Source: Limnobacter sp. MED105 (GTDB lineage: Bacteria > Pseudomonadota > Gammaproteobacteria > Burkholderiales > Burkholderiaceae_B). From it: a DNA stretch of 64,000 nt. The stretch lies in assembly GCF_000170915.1 (NCBI RefSeq), contig NZ_ABCT01000011.1:1-64000 (forward strand), read 5' to 3'. Made by a program: the position numbers and the translations under genes. Under the pieces are notes generated by a model, which was not told the DNA's origin, searched no databases, and was given only the letters and a program-made list of their open reading frames with translations. Of this stretch, positions 8,600 through 17,704 are shown piece after piece; position 1 is the first letter of the stretch; every line of letters begins with the position of its first letter.

Positions 8600-8627
8600 T
8601 TGACAAATAGGTCATGTGACCTATAAT
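8600..8627 (+). promoter_or_regulatory. Consensus sigma-70 promoter of the acyl-CoA dehydrogenase gene
   Basis: TTGACA at 8600-8605 and TATAAT at 8622-8627, separated by 16 bases, both perfect matches to the consensus. The spacer is filled by the first GGTCATGTGACC operator. Transcription would start near 8634, about 48 bases before the chosen ATG. Such a strong promoter suits a gene normally held off by a repressor. Confidence 0.8.
8610..8621. promoter_or_regulatory. Operator copy 1 (GGTCA-TG-TGACC)
   Basis: An inverted repeat with 5-base arms lying between the -35 and -10 boxes. The same 12 bases plus TATA recur 33 bases downstream. Placement and symmetry suit binding by the divergent TetR repressor, which would block RNA polymerase directly. 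Confidence 0.75.
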
Positions 8628-8642
8628 CATTTCACGACATTC

Positions 8643-8654
8643 GGTCATGTGACC
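8643..8654. promoter_or_regulatory. Operator copy 2 (GGTCA-TG-TGACC)
   Basis: Identical to the copy at 8610-8621 and also followed by TATA. The 33-base offset is about three helical turns, so two repressor dimers could bind the same DNA face. This copy lies just after the predicted transcription start, inside the leader. Confidence 0.72.
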
Positions 8655-8681
8655 TATAACTTTGAGAGTGTGAAGAGACAA

Positions 8682-9824
8682 ATGAGATACCCCAAGCCCA
8701 GCTGGATGAATTCCGACCTCGAACTTTACCGTTCCAACGTTCGCCGTTTTGTAGAAACCGAGATCAAGCCCAACCAACACAAGTGGGCCAAGCAGCAGCA
8801 TGTGGACCGTGAATTGTGGAACAAGGCCGGCGAAATGGGCTTGTTGTCGGCGGATATTCCTGAAGAATATGGTGGTGCAGGCGGTGATTTCACGCACATG
8901 GCTGTGTTGTTTGAGGAACTGGCCTACAGTGGCGATCGTTCATTCGGTGTGCATGTACACGCCATTGCAGCCCAGTACATTTTGAATCACGGTACGGAAG
9001 AACAGAAACAATACTTCCTGCCCAAAATGGCAAGCGGTGAAATGATTGGTGCGATAGCCATGAGTGAGCCCGGTGCCGGTTCAGACCTGCAGGGTATTCG
9101 TACCAGTGCCGTGAAAGACGGCAATCACTACGTGGTGAATGGTTCGAAGATTTTTATCTCCAACGGTTACCTGGCCGATGTAATTATTCTGGTCACCAAA
9201 ACCGACCCTTCCGCCGGTGCGAAAGGTACCACGTTGTTGTTGCTTGAAACCAAGAAAGCAGAGGGTTTTAAGGTAGGCCGTATTCTGGAGAAGCTTGGGC
9301 AGAAAGGGCAAGACACCTGTGAATTGTTCTTCGACAATGTGCGCATTCCAACCCAGAATGTGTTGGGTGCCGAAGGCATGGGCTTCATGCAGCTGATGGT
9401 TGAATTGCCCTACGAGCGTTTGATGCTGGGCGTGGGTGCGATGGCTGCCATTGAGATGGCCATTGAAATTACCCTGGAATACACGAAAGAACGCAAGGCT
9501 TTTGGTAAATCGATTTTCGAGTTCCAGAACACGCGTTTCAAAATGGCCGAACTGAAGTCTCAAGCGGTGGTGGCTCGAGCTTTCATTGACAATTCGATTG
9601 AGAAACTGGTGGCTGGTAAGCTGGATGCGGCGACTGCATCGATTGCCAAATTGCATTTGAGCGAGCTGGAATGCAAGGTGATTGATGAATGCCTACAGTT
9701 CTTTGGCGGTTACGGTTACATGATGGAGTACCCGATTGCACAAATGTATGCAGATGCCCGGGTGCAGCGTATTTATGGTGGTTCAAGCGAGATCATGAAA
9801 GAGATCATTGCCCGTTCGCTTTGA
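8682..9824 (+). CDS. Acyl-CoA dehydrogenase
   Basis: 380 residues covering all three acyl-CoA dehydrogenase domains. The FAD/substrate signature is seen in AMSEPGAGSDLQGIRT near residue 145, the KIFISNG strand follows, and the flavin-contacting RKAFGKSIFEFQ lies near residue 275. The presumed catalytic Glu is in IYGGSSEIMKEIIARSL at the C-terminus, as in short- and medium-chain enzymes. ATG 8682 is chosen: it follows GAAGAGA and begins MRYPKPSWM, while the longer open frame would overlap the promoter and operators. It should oxidise an acyl-CoA to the 2,3-enoyl-CoA with electrons going to ETF. Control by the divergent TetR protein is predicted. A terminator follows directly. Confidence 0.92.
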   Translation: MRYPKPSWMNSDLELYRSNVRRFVETEIKPNQHKWAKQQHVDRELWNKAGEMGLLSADIPEEYGGAGGDFTHMAVLFEELAYSGDRSFGVHVHAIAAQYILNHGTEEQKQYFLPKMASGEMIGAIAMSEPGAGSDLQGIRTSAVKDGNHYVVNGSKIFISNGYLADVIILVTKTDPSAGAKGTTLLLLETKKAEGFKVGRILEKLGQKGQDTCELFFDNVRIPTQNVLGAEGMGFMQLMVELPYERLMLGVGAMAAIEMAIEITLEYTKERKAFGKSIFEFQNTRFKMAELKSQAVVARAFIDNSIEKLVAGKLDAATASIAKLHLSELECKVIDECLQFFGGYGYMMEYPIAQMYADARVQRIYGGSSEIMKEIIARSL

Positions 9825-9843
9825 GCAGAACCGGCTGAAAAAG

Positions 9844-9868
9844 AACCCGCCTTCTGGCGGGTTTTTTT
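9844..9868 (+). terminator. Rho-independent terminator
   Basis: AACCCGCC (9844-9851) pairs with GGCGGGTT (9856-9863) around a TTCT loop, and a run of T extends to 9868. It lies 20 bases after the acyl-CoA dehydrogenase stop codon. Confidence 0.92.
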
Positions 9869-10159
9869 ATGCCCGTACTCCCCCGCAAGTAGGGGGGATC
9901 CCCTTTTTTCAGACACTATTTTTCGTCCTTTCTTACCGACAATAAGTCATGGCTTTGGATTAACCCATCGGGTTGACCCAGCAATTCTTGCCTTGATCAA
10001 GCAGTTTGATTCCTGAATGACAAGCAGTTCCTCATCGGTTTCTAGATCACCTAAATAGACAAAGAAAGCCTTCCTGAAGTACGAACGACCCATTCATTCA
10101 ATGGGCGATTCGTCACCGCCAAGCCATTGCAAAGAACACTTCTATTTGTGGGAACTCAA
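9869..10159 (+). other. Leader and intergenic region before the chemosensory operon
   Basis: About 290 bases without a supported gene. Near 9880-9909 there are C5/G6 tracts and a GGGGATCCCC palindrome followed by six T, which may act as a back-up terminator. A small AACCC-ATC-GGGTT hairpin is at 9962-9974. A longer hairpin at 10081-10113 is listed separately. I found neither a convincing sigma-70 nor a sigma-28 promoter, though one must lie here or be weak. GTGGGAA precedes the receptor ATG. Confidence 0.5.
10081..10113 (+). promoter_or_regulatory. Imperfect hairpin in the receptor leader
   Basis: ACGAA/TTCGT outer arms and a perfect CCCATT/AATGGG inner stem (loop CATTC) are separated by a 3x3 internal loop. 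The structure ends 46 bases before the receptor start codon. It could be a protein site or an mRNA structure; no family is recognised. Confidence 0.35.
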
Positions 10160-11764
10160 ATGAAATTGACGCTGAAAAAATTACTACTGACCGCCTTTGT
10201 GGTCACCTCCATTCTTACGGCCGCGGTTGGCGGTCTCGGTTTGTATAACATGAACCAGATCAATGACGCGTCACGCGCAATTTATGATCGTGAGTTGATG
10301 GGCCTTTCTTACATCAAAGACGCGGGTATTCATCGCGCCGCGGCCGCGCGGGATTGGCGAACCATTCTGATTGCCAAAGATGAAGAAGCTCGCAAAAAGG
10401 CCCGTGCGGGTCTCGAAGGACGCTTTACCAAGCTGGAAGAGGTCATTGAAAAAGCGGATCCGCTTTTCATTTCTCCTGAGGGGCGTGAATTGATCAAACA
10501 GGTTCGCGAAAAACACAAAAACTGGTTAAGTGCGACCCGTGCTTTGGCAGACGCAGCAGAGAAAGAGCCATACATGGTATTGCCAGCCGAGTTTTTGGCC
10601 ACTTGGAAAGTACAAGGCCAGCATGCAAAGGAAACGGATGCACTGTTTGAGCAATTGACTGCCAACAAGGAAGAAAATGCCTTGAAGACTGTCGGTTTTA
10701 TTGAAAGTTTGTATGAATCATCCAAGTGGACATTGACGGTGTTTGTGCTGTTTGCTTTTGCAGCAGGCATTGCCTTGGGCTTCTTGATTACCCGAAGTGT
10801 GATGCGACAGATCGGTGGAGAGCCTTCCTATGCAGGTGATTTGGTGAAACGAATTGCTGATGGCGACATGACCGTCGATATTCAACTGGCCAAAGGTGAC
10901 ACCACCAGTTTGCTGTACGACATGAAAAAGATGACTGAACGACTGGCTGGTGTTGTAACCGAAGTACGTGCCAGTTGTGACAGCCTGGCCACGGCCAGCG
11001 AGCAGGTCAGTGCAACTTCCGGCAACCTGTCGAATGCAACAAGTGAGCAGGCTGCCAGCGTTGAAGAGACCACTGCGTCGATTGAACAAATCAGTTCATC
11101 CATCACCCAGAACTCGGACAATTCACGCGTTACATCGGACATTTCAACCAAGGCTGCTCGCGATGCAGAAGAGGGTGGCAAGGCGGTTGCAAGCACTGTA
11201 GAAGCCATGCGAAGCATTGCTGACAAAGTCATGATTATTGATGACATCGCCTATCAAACCAACTTGTTGGCATTGAATGCAGCCATTGAGGCAGCCCGTG
11301 CAGGCGAGCATGGCAAAGGGTTTGCGGTCGTGGCCACTGAGGTTCGGAAACTGGCTGAGCGCAGTCAGGAAGCGGCGCAGGAAATTGGCAAACTGGCAGA
11401 GTCCAGTGTGGATGTGGCCGAGAAAGCTGGCACTTTGTTAAACAAGATTGTGCCCGATATCAAGCGCACCAGTGATTTGGTACAGGAAATTACCGCAGCC
11501 AGTGACGAGCAAAAATCAGCGGGTCAGCAAATCAGTTTGTCAATGACTCAGCTCAGTCAGATCACCCAGCAAAACGCCAGTGCAAGCGAAGAATTGGCGG
11601 CCACCGCCGAGGAAATGAATGACCACGCAGCCCAACTGCAGAACCTGGTGGCTTTTTTCAAGACCAGCAGCCAGCAAATGAGCCGCATGAGCAAACCAGC
11701 GCGTGGGAAAGTAAAGCAAGGCAATGCAGTCGCGAAAACCGATGATGAATTTGGTGAATTCTAA
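10160..11764 (+). CDS. Transmembrane methyl-accepting chemotaxis protein
   Basis: 534 residues from ATG 10160. A first membrane helix spans about residues 7-29, a periplasmic four-helix-bundle type sensor (4HB_MCP-like, with [22 protein letters not shown]) runs to about 185, a second membrane helix is near 190-212, then a HAMP domain ([12 protein letters not shown]) and a long coiled-coil signalling domain. The conserved hairpin tip [20 protein letters not shown] and the following [18 protein letters not shown] are intact, so it should bind CheA and CheW. Ala- and Gln-rich helices on either side are potential methylation regions. No NWETF-type CheR-binding tail is present. It is the first gene of the chemosensory operon; the ligand is unknown. 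Confidence 0.93.
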   Translation: MKLTLKKLLLTAFVVTSILTAAVGGLGLYNMNQINDASRAIYDRELMGLSYIKDAGIHRAAAARDWRTILIAKDEEARKKARAGLEGRFTKLEEVIEKADPLFISPEGRELIKQVREKHKNWLSATRALADAAEKEPYMVLPAEFLATWKVQGQHAKETDALFEQLTANKEENALKTVGFIESLYESSKWTLTVFVLFAFAAGIALGFLITRSVMRQIGGEPSYAGDLVKRIADGDMTVDIQLAKGDTTSLLYDMKKMTERLAGVVTEVRASCDSLATASEQVSATSGNLSNATSEQAASVEETTASIEQISSSITQNSDNSRVTSDISTKAARDAEEGGKAVASTVEAMRSIADKVMIIDDIAYQTNLLALNAAIEAARAGEHGKGFAVVATEVRKLAERSQEAAQEIGKLAESSVDVAEKAGTLLNKIVPDIKRTSDLVQEITAASDEQKSAGQQISLSMTQLSQITQQNASASEELAATAEEMNDHAAQLQNLVAFFKTSSQQMSRMSKPARGKVKQGNAVAKTDDEFGEF

Positions 11765-11790
11765 TCTGCATTCGCGTACTGGAGTCGGTC

Positions 11791-12858
11791 ATGAAATTCA
11801 TGAAAAAATGGTTTACAGGTCGTGGCAAGGCGGGTGGTGCACAGTGTACTGAAGAAAGGCTTTCCGCCTTGGCTACTGAGCATGCGAAGGCAGAAACCTT
11901 GATTGAAACAAGTCACTTGAACCTCAAGGATTTGGCTGAGCGATGGGCACCCACTTTGTGCTCGCAGTTAAACACTGCAAATGGGCAAATGGAACAAGGC
12001 GTTGTGAAACTGACCTCGGCTTTTTCATCCATCCATGAGCGCTTGAACGAAACCATGAGCCTGGCCACAGAGGCCGCTGGCATTATTGGTCAAGCGGGCG
12101 GGTCAGATCAAAGTTTGATCAACCAGTCCCAGTCAAGCCTCGAGGCCATGCAGCACAAGATTCGCCGGGCCTTTCTGGAGAAAGCCGAGTTGATGGAAGA
12201 AGTGAAAGGTTTTATCGCTTCAACCGAAGAGCTCAGCAAAATGGCTTCAGCAGTGGAGGATCTTGCTGCCAAAACCAATTTGTTGGCCCTGAACGCTGCT
12301 ATTGAAGCTGCGCGTGCCGGTGAAGAGGGACGCGGTTTTTCGGTGGTAGCCGATGAGGTCCGGAAACTTTCAAATCAGTCTGCACAAACCGGGCAGCAAA
12401 TCCGTACCCGTATTCAGCAAATTGCAATTGCCGCGAGAAAAGCCAGTGAAGGCGCCATTCGCATGGAAGCCTCTGATCAGGACTTGCTATCTGATTCAGA
12501 CCATACCTTCAAACAGGTGATTCAGCAGTTTGAGGCGGTGACACGCCCCTTGCAAAGTGCCAGCGATGGCATTGTGAAAAACACCGGTTATGTCAGCAAT
12601 GAACTCAGTGCTGCCATTGTTCATTTTCAGTTTCAGGACCGTGTCAGCCAGATCATCGGCCATGTGGATCACAGTTTGAAACAGTTTGGTGAGCAATGCA
12701 CAACCGGGCTGGAGGCGATCTCGGTGGGCGAATTGATGCACACCCTGGAGAGTGGATACACCATGGCTGAAGAGCGTCAGAACCACGGCAGTGGCGCTAC
12801 AGAGAACAAAGCCGCGAAGTCCGGAAAAGCAGGCAGCGATGAGCTGACCTTTTTCTGA
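11791..12858 (+). CDS. Soluble chemoreceptor-like signalling protein
   Basis: 355 residues with no signal peptide or membrane helix, so probably cytoplasmic. The N-terminal third is helical without a recognised sensor domain (Cys-containing [11 protein letters not shown] near residue 55). The signalling hairpin is clear at residues 157-180 ([20 protein letters not shown]) followed by [19 protein letters not shown]. The signalling coiled coil is short compared with ordinary receptors. The C-terminal part contains [19 protein letters not shown], a segment like the QDxxxQ helix shared with CheZ-type phosphatases and some short receptors. It lies 26 bases after the transmembrane receptor. It may couple an internal signal to the same CheA. 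Confidence 0.85.
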   Translation: MKFMKKWFTGRGKAGGAQCTEERLSALATEHAKAETLIETSHLNLKDLAERWAPTLCSQLNTANGQMEQGVVKLTSAFSSIHERLNETMSLATEAAGIIGQAGGSDQSLINQSQSSLEAMQHKIRRAFLEKAELMEEVKGFIASTEELSKMASAVEDLAAKTNLLALNAAIEAARAGEEGRGFSVVADEVRKLSNQSAQTGQQIRTRIQQIAIAARKASEGAIRMEASDQDLLSDSDHTFKQVIQQFEAVTRPLQSASDGIVKNTGYVSNELSAAIVHFQFQDRVSQIIGHVDHSLKQFGEQCTTGLEAISVGELMHTLESGYTMAEERQNHGSGATENKAAKSGKAGSDELTFF

Positions 12859-12874
12859 ATCAGGAGAATTGAGC

Positions 12875-13240
12875 ATGAGTAAAACAGTATTGGTAGTTGA
12901 CGATTCCACCTCACTGCGTCAAGTGGTGGGCATGACTTTGAAGTCTCAGGGTTTTGAAGTGATAGAAGGTTGCGACGGCAAAGACGCATTGACCAAGCTG
13001 GACGGGCGCAAAGTACATTTGATCGTGAGCGACTTGAACATGCCAAATATGGATGGTTTGAGCTTTGTAAGGGAGGTTAAAAAGATGCCCGATTACAAGT
13101 TTGTACCCATCATCATGTTGACCACTGAAACCGACGACACATTGAAAGCGCAGGGTCAGGCGGCAGGTTTGAAAGCCTGGATGGTCAAACCATTCAAGCC
13201 CGAGCAAATGCTGGCCGCTGTCAACAAGCTGGTGGCTTAA
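12875..13240 (+). CDS. CheY-like single-domain response regulator
   Basis: 121 residues, a bare receiver domain. The acidic pair is Asp9-Asp10 (VVDDSTSLRQ), the phosphoacceptor is Asp53 (VSDLNMPNMDG), Thr83/84 follow in MLTTET, and the conserved Lys is 105 (MVKPFKP). ATG 12875 has AGGAG upstream; a TTG 6 bases earlier was rejected. There is no output domain, so it acts by protein-protein contact, either on a flagellar motor or on another target of this system. It lies between the receptors and the STAS/CheA genes. Confidence 0.9.
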   Translation: MSKTVLVVDDSTSLRQVVGMTLKSQGFEVIEGCDGKDALTKLDGRKVHLIVSDLNMPNMDGLSFVREVKKMPDYKFVPIIMLTTETDDTLKAQGQAAGLKAWMVKPFKPEQMLAAVNKLVA

Positions 13241-13265
13241 CTGCTGCGCCACAGGAGGGTGAACC

Positions 13266-13574
13266 ATGGAACATACTATCACCGGGCAAGCGCAGGTGTT
13301 GCGCTTCAATGCCTTGACGATTGCGCAGGCCAGCAACAACCTGAACCAAATTTCAGTTGCACTGGAAACTTCAGAAAACTTGCTGTTGGATCTTTCTGCA
13401 TGCGACGACATTGACACCGCAGGTCTTCAACTGCTTGCAGCCATTCGACTCGATCCGATGTTTCAAAACAGGGTCGACTGGACTGGGGTTACACCCGAGT
13501 TTCTGGCCAAGGCAGAGCGACTCGGTTTGAGTGAATTGTTGGTACCTGGCAAGCGAGGTTCTGATGAGCACTGA
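13266..13574 (+). CDS. STAS-domain protein (anti-sigma antagonist type)
   Basis: 102 residues forming one STAS domain. The conserved loop that carries the phosphorylated Ser in SpoIIAA reads DDIDTAGLQLLAA here, so the acceptor position is Thr51. GGAGG lies 7 bases upstream of the ATG. It overlaps the start of cheA by 11 bases, implying translational coupling. In anti-sigma partner switches such proteins are phosphorylated by a GHKL kinase. In some chemosensory operons of environmental proteobacteria a STAS protein is encoded beside CheA, with an unclear role. No RsbW-like kinase is nearby. Confidence 0.85.
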   Translation: MEHTITGQAQVLRFNALTIAQASNNLNQISVALETSENLLLDLSACDDIDTAGLQLLAAIRLDPMFQNRVDWTGVTPEFLAKAERLGLSELLVPGKRGSDEH

Positions 13575-15543
13575 TATTGATCTGGACTCCATCAAGAGTG
13601 TGTTTTTCGCTGAGGCTTACCAGTTGTTGGCCGATGTGGAAAATCTGATTCTTCAACTGGAAAAAAATCCCGAAGACCTGGAATTGCTGAATGCAGCTTT
13701 CCGCGCCATCCACACCATCAAGGGCAGTGCGGGGGTGTTCGGTTTTGCAAACATTACTCACTTTGTTCACGATCTTGAAACCGTGTTGGATCGCGTTCGA
13801 AATCAGGAACTTCAATTTGATTCTGCGTTGGGTAATCTGGTGCTGGCTTGCTGCGATCAGGTTCACACCCTGGTTGAAAGTTTGGAGCGTGGTGTTGATG
13901 CAGCTGATCTCGATCAACAGTGTGTGGCTGAGCAAGCCGGGCTGACTGGGCAGTTGAAGGCCTATTTGCTGGATGAGCCAGCGGACGCCGTGTCAACTGG
14001 TACAAGCCAGTGGCTGATACAGGTTGAACTGGGCGTGGACACATTTCGCGATGGTTTTGATCCTTATTCGATTTTCAACTATCTGGCAAAGTCAGGAAAG
14101 TTCAAGTCGATGGAGCCTCAGTTACAACACATTCCAAAACTAGGCGAGTTTGATCCTGAATCTTGTTTTCTAGGGTTCAAAGCAATTTATGAAACAGAGC
14201 AATCGGAAGCAGAAATTCTTGATGCCTTTGAGTTCTTGCCCGAAGAGTGCAAGGTGTCTGTGACTTCTGCTGCCGTGGCTGTTCCTGTGACCGAAGAGAA
14301 GAACACGGTCTCAGAGCAAGTACGCGAGTTGAAAACTGCGGCCAGAAAAGCGCCAGTCAAAGCAGCCACTTCCACCATTCGAGTGCAGTCCGACAAACTG
14401 GACGCGCTGATCAATTTGGTTGGTGAGCTGGTAATTGCCAACGCGGGTACCGTTGAGCAAGCGCGAAAGTCTCAAAGCTTTGCCCTGTTGGAAGCCACCT
14501 GTGCAGTAGGTGCCCTCATCGAAGAAATTCGTGATGGTGCTCTGGGTTTACGCATGGTTGAAATCGGTGAATGTTTTCAGCGTTTTCAACGTGTGGTGCG
14601 TGACACAGCACAATCCTTGGGCAAGGAGGTCGACTTGATCATTCAGGGTGAGGAAACCGAACTGGACAAGTCGGTGGTCGAGAAAATCAGCGACCCGCTG
14701 ATGCATTTGGTTCGCAATGCCATGGACCACGGGCTTGAAACACCCGATGAACGTCTGGGCGCTGGCAAACAAGACAAAGCCAAACTTACACTGAATGCCT
14801 ATCACGATGGTGGTCATATTGTGATTGAAGTCAGCGACAACGGTCGGGGTTTGGTACATGAAAAGATTCGGACCAAGGCCATTGAGAAAGGCATTGTGTC
14901 GGCTACACAGTCCTTGAGTGAGTCGGACATCAATATGCTGATTTTCGCTCCAGGTTTTTCAACGGCGGCAGCGGTCACTGACATCTCGGGACGTGGTGTA
15001 GGTATGGATGTGGTCAAGCGAAACATCGAAGCACTTCGCGGCACCGTGAATGTTCGCTCCAAAGAGGGTGTGGGCACTACATTTGAAATTCGCTTGCCCC
15101 TTACGCTTGCAATTATTGATGGCTTTCAAATTGCCGTTGGAAATAGCGTGTATGTCATTCCACTGGCCTACGTGCGCGAATGTGTAGAACTGACAGGCCA
15201 GGGCGGCGGCAGCGATGCAGTGGACTTAAGTTACGACTTGCGAGGCGAATACTTGCCTTGCATTCGTCTGCGTAAAGTGTTTGGTGAAACAAGTGACAAG
15301 CCCAAGCGCGAAAACATCATCGTGGTAAGCCATGGCGGGCTGAAGGTTGGCATTGTGGCTGATCGTTTGCTCGGTGAATCTCAAACCGTCATCAAACCCT
15401 TGGGTGGTTTGTTTGAAGGCAACCCAGCTGTCAGCGGCGGCACCATTATGGGCAACGGTGAAGTGGCTTTGATTGTGGATATCCCAAAACTGATCAGTGA
15501 AGTGGGGCAGTCCATCACTCGCAGTTTCATGGGAAAAAACTGA
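13564..15543 (+). CDS. cheA: Chemotaxis histidine kinase CheA
   Basis: 659 residues from ATG 13564, which lies inside the STAS gene. The Hpt domain (1-105) carries the phosphorylated His50 in RAIHTIKGSAGVFGF. Residues 140-235 form an intermediate domain (WLIQVELGVDTFRDGFDP) that does not resemble the E. coli P2 domain closely. A dimerisation region follows (LDALINLVGELVIANAG), then the GHKL ATPase with N box LVRNAMDHGLE, G1 SDNGRGL and G2 SGRGVGMDVVKRNI, and a C-terminal CheW-like domain. It should phosphorylate the operon's CheY and possibly other receivers. No CheB or CheR is encoded next to it. Confidence 0.95.
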   Translation: MSTDIDLDSIKSVFFAEAYQLLADVENLILQLEKNPEDLELLNAAFRAIHTIKGSAGVFGFANITHFVHDLETVLDRVRNQELQFDSALGNLVLACCDQVHTLVESLERGVDAADLDQQCVAEQAGLTGQLKAYLLDEPADAVSTGTSQWLIQVELGVDTFRDGFDPYSIFNYLAKSGKFKSMEPQLQHIPKLGEFDPESCFLGFKAIYETEQSEAEILDAFEFLPEECKVSVTSAAVAVPVTEEKNTVSEQVRELKTAARKAPVKAATSTIRVQSDKLDALINLVGELVIANAGTVEQARKSQSFALLEATCAVGALIEEIRDGALGLRMVEIGECFQRFQRVVRDTAQSLGKEVDLIIQGEETELDKSVVEKISDPLMHLVRNAMDHGLETPDERLGAGKQDKAKLTLNAYHDGGHIVIEVSDNGRGLVHEKIRTKAIEKGIVSATQSLSESDINMLIFAPGFSTAAAVTDISGRGVGMDVVKRNIEALRGTVNVRSKEGVGTTFEIRLPLTLAIIDGFQIAVGNSVYVIPLAYVRECVELTGQGGGSDAVDLSYDLRGEYLPCIRLRKVFGETSDKPKRENIIVVSHGGLKVGIVADRLLGESQTVIKPLGGLFEGNPAVSGGTIMGNGEVALIVDIPKLISEVGQSITRSFMGKN

Positions 15544-15559
15544 ATCTAAAGGAATGGAA

Positions 15560-16066
15560 ATGAACGCAGAAATCAAGCAGTACCTAACCTTTCAAGTGAA
15601 TCAACAAAAACTGGGCGTAGAAATTTTGCGCGTCAAAGAAATTATCGAACACGGCAATATCACATTGGTACCCATGATGCAGGCTTGTATCAGCGGTGTG
15701 ATCAATCTGCGCGGCGCAGTGGTACCGGTCATTGATTTATCGGCGCGATTCGGTCAAGGCAAAACTTCAGTGAATCGCCGTACCTGCATTGTGATACTTG
15801 AATCAAGCGTACAGGATGAGTCGCAGGTAATCGGCTTCATGGTAGATGCAGTCAACGCCGTGGTTGATGTGTCCAGCGACTCCGTGAACCCGCCACCCCA
15901 GTTTGGTGCTGGTGTGAATACCGATTTTCTGAAGGGCGTTGGGCGAGTAGGCGAGGAGTTTGTGCTACTTTTAAATGTAGAACGCCTGATGGATTTCAAT
16001 ATTGATCAGGACGCTTTAACACAGGCATCAGCCGGCATCGAAGAGGAAGCCATTGCGGGTGCCTGA
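15560..16066 (+). CDS. cheW: Chemotaxis coupling protein CheW
   Basis: 168 residues. The CheW fold is seen in YLTFQVNQQKLGVEILRVKEI, followed by INLRGAVVPVIDLSARFG, the standard receptor/CheA-coupling motif, and the late strand FVLLLNVERLM. A C-terminal extension of about 20 acidic residues (QASAGIEEEAIAGA) is longer than in E. coli CheW. I chose ATG 15560, with AAAGGA 6 bases upstream; ATG 15554 touches that site. It follows cheA by 16 bases. Confidence 0.93.
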   Translation: MNAEIKQYLTFQVNQQKLGVEILRVKEIIEHGNITLVPMMQACISGVINLRGAVVPVIDLSARFGQGKTSVNRRTCIVILESSVQDESQVIGFMVDAVNAVVDVSSDSVNPPPQFGAGVNTDFLKGVGRVGEEFVLLLNVERLMDFNIDQDALTQASAGIEEEAIAGA

Positions 16067-16090
16067 ACTTCTTTCAGGAAACTTTTTTTG

Positions 16091-16780
16091 ATGCGATTCG
16101 CCGCCTGTGCCTTGTTGATGTTGGCCAATATTCAATCGGCACAAGCTGGCCGCCCCATTGAAACTGACGATGCGTCGGCTGCAGAATTCAGAACCTGTCA
16201 GCTTGATTTTTGGACCGAATCATCGCGAGAACTGCGACGACATAATTTCAATGGTGGTTGTAACTTGTTGGGCCAGGGCGAGTTTAGTCTTGGGCTGGGT
16301 AGGGTTCATGGAAATCAGGAAGATCAACTCCTATCCTCGCTTGGTTACAAACATATTTTTCAAGACTTTACGAGCGACTCTCCTGGGTTCGGCCTGGCGG
16401 CCAGCAGAGAGTGGGGGCGCCTGAAGTCTACCGATGAGTCTTCACAAGAAACACTGCTGACCACGATTGCATCTGTGCCTTTGAGGGGCGAGGATTTACT
16501 GCTTCACCTGAATCTTGGCTATTTGCAATACAGTGATCAAATTCAAAGCGACAACAGTGTTTTCAAGGCCGCGGCGCTCGATTATTCACTCAACGAGCGA
16601 ATCGGGTTTTCGGTTGAAACTTATTCAGGTGTCGAAGACGCTTTGAGTTGGCGGATCGGTGCGCGCTACACTCTCATTCCTGATTTTTTGCAGATCGATG
16701 CCAGCTATGGCAGTGACTACGGCACCTTTCAAAATGCCAGGGCATTCACCTTGGGTTTCGGAATTACGCCTGGATTTTGA
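16091..16780 (+). CDS. Predicted outer-membrane beta-barrel protein
   Basis: 229 residues with a signal peptide (MRFAACALLMLANIQSAQA, cut after AQA). The mature protein begins GRPIETDDASAAEFRTCQLDF, a start seen in a family of betaproteobacterial proteins annotated as hypothetical or transporter. The rest alternates polar and hydrophobic residues, with many aromatic strand ends and a terminal Phe (LGFGITPGF), as expected for a small barrel. It begins 24 bases after cheW on the same strand, so it may be in the chemosensory operon; its role there is unclear. The end is convergent with the TauE gene, 5 bases apart, without a clear terminator. Confidence 0.65.
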   Translation: MRFAACALLMLANIQSAQAGRPIETDDASAAEFRTCQLDFWTESSRELRRHNFNGGCNLLGQGEFSLGLGRVHGNQEDQLLSSLGYKHIFQDFTSDSPGFGLAASREWGRLKSTDESSQETLLTTIASVPLRGEDLLLHLNLGYLQYSDQIQSDNSVFKAAALDYSLNERIGFSVETYSGVEDALSWRIGARYTLIPDFLQIDASYGSDYGTFQNARAFTLGFGITPGF

Positions 16781-16785
16781 CAGGC

Positions 16786-17595
16786 TTAAATATTCTTGAT
16801 CACCATCAGAATTGCGACCACGACGCACATTGCACCAAATGCTTTTTTCAACTGGGTACTTGGCATTTTGTTTGAAACCAAGCGGCCAAACAACATGCCA
16901 CACAGCGCAGCGGCTGCAAAGGTAATACCTATTTCATAGTTGAAGACACCAGCGCCAACGCTGTTCAATACCCCGAAAGTTGAAACAATCGCTATCACTG
17001 CCAAAGAGGTCACCGTGACTGATTGAACGCTTAAATTGGTGAAGCGTTGCAAGGCGGGCACCAACACAAATCCGCCACCCACACCCAATAAACCCGATAG
17101 AAAACCTGCCACGGCACCCGAGAAAACAAGTGCCCGTGCACATGGCCAGGTCCAGATGAAGCGACCGGTTTCCGGACTTCGAATGCAAGGGCATTTACTT
17201 TTTTCGGAATCGGGTGGTGCATCAATCACATTCATTTCCGAATTGGCGGCCCCCCGAAATGCATTGAAAGCAACCCACAGCAGAACCACTGAGAAGGCCA
17301 GCCCCAGTGCCTTGGTGTCTACTTGCTGGGCCACCCAAAAACCAACTGGCGATAGCAGCAAGCCAACAAACCCCATAAGGCCAGCCGCCTTGTAACGCAC
17401 CTCGCCTGCCCGCAAACCCAAAAAAGCGCCGAGTGTGGCTGCCAGGCCCACTGCCAGCAAGCCGATTGCAGACACTTCTTGCACGGGCAGCCCGGTGGTG
17501 AAAACCAGCAAAGGTACCGCCAGCACTCCTCCACCAGCGCCAGTCAGCGCCATGACCAAGCCCACCAAAAGCCCCAAAGCCAAGGTACCAATCAT
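16786..17595 (-). CDS. TauE/SafE (TSUP) family membrane exporter
   Basis: 269 residues from ATG 17595, with two TauE/SafE halves. Each half opens with the family's glycine-rich helix: GLVMALTGAGGGVLAVPLL at the N-terminus and GAVAGFLSGLLGVGGGFVLVPAL at about residue 140. About eight membrane helices are visible, with a polar loop (residues 110-135, including CPCIRS) between halves. The family moves sulfite, sulfoacetate or other organosulfur anions. A divergent persulfide dioxygenase gene shares the control region, which supports a role in exporting sulfite made by that enzyme. That link is inference from layout. Confidence 0.87.
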   Translation of the reverse strand: MIGTLALGLLVGLVMALTGAGGGVLAVPLLVFTTGLPVQEVSAIGLLAVGLAATLGAFLGLRAGEVRYKAAGLMGFVGLLLSPVGFWVAQQVDTKALGLAFSVVLLWVAFNAFRGAANSEMNVIDAPPDSEKSKCPCIRSPETGRFIWTWPCARALVFSGAVAGFLSGLLGVGGGFVLVPALQRFTNLSVQSVTVTSLAVIAIVSTFGVLNSVGAGVFNYEIGITFAAAALCGMLFGRLVSNKMPSTQLKKAFGAMCVVVAILMVIKNI

Positions 17596-17704
17596 GCGAA
17601 TGCCTGTTTCAAAAGTTGTCTGGGGATGTGTTGAATGTCGTACATTTTGACAGTGTGTGCCCGGATACAGTATTGCAGGCGACAAAAAAGAAAGATGTGT
17701 CTAT

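Noticed and set aside
9880-9909. Second terminator from GGGGATCCCC and T6
   Set aside because: The palindrome leaves a two-base loop, which is too tight; a better terminator lies just upstream.
10050-10075. Sigma-28 (flagellar) promoter before the receptor gene
   Set aside because: TAAA and GCC elements are present but the spacing is 8 instead of 11 bases.
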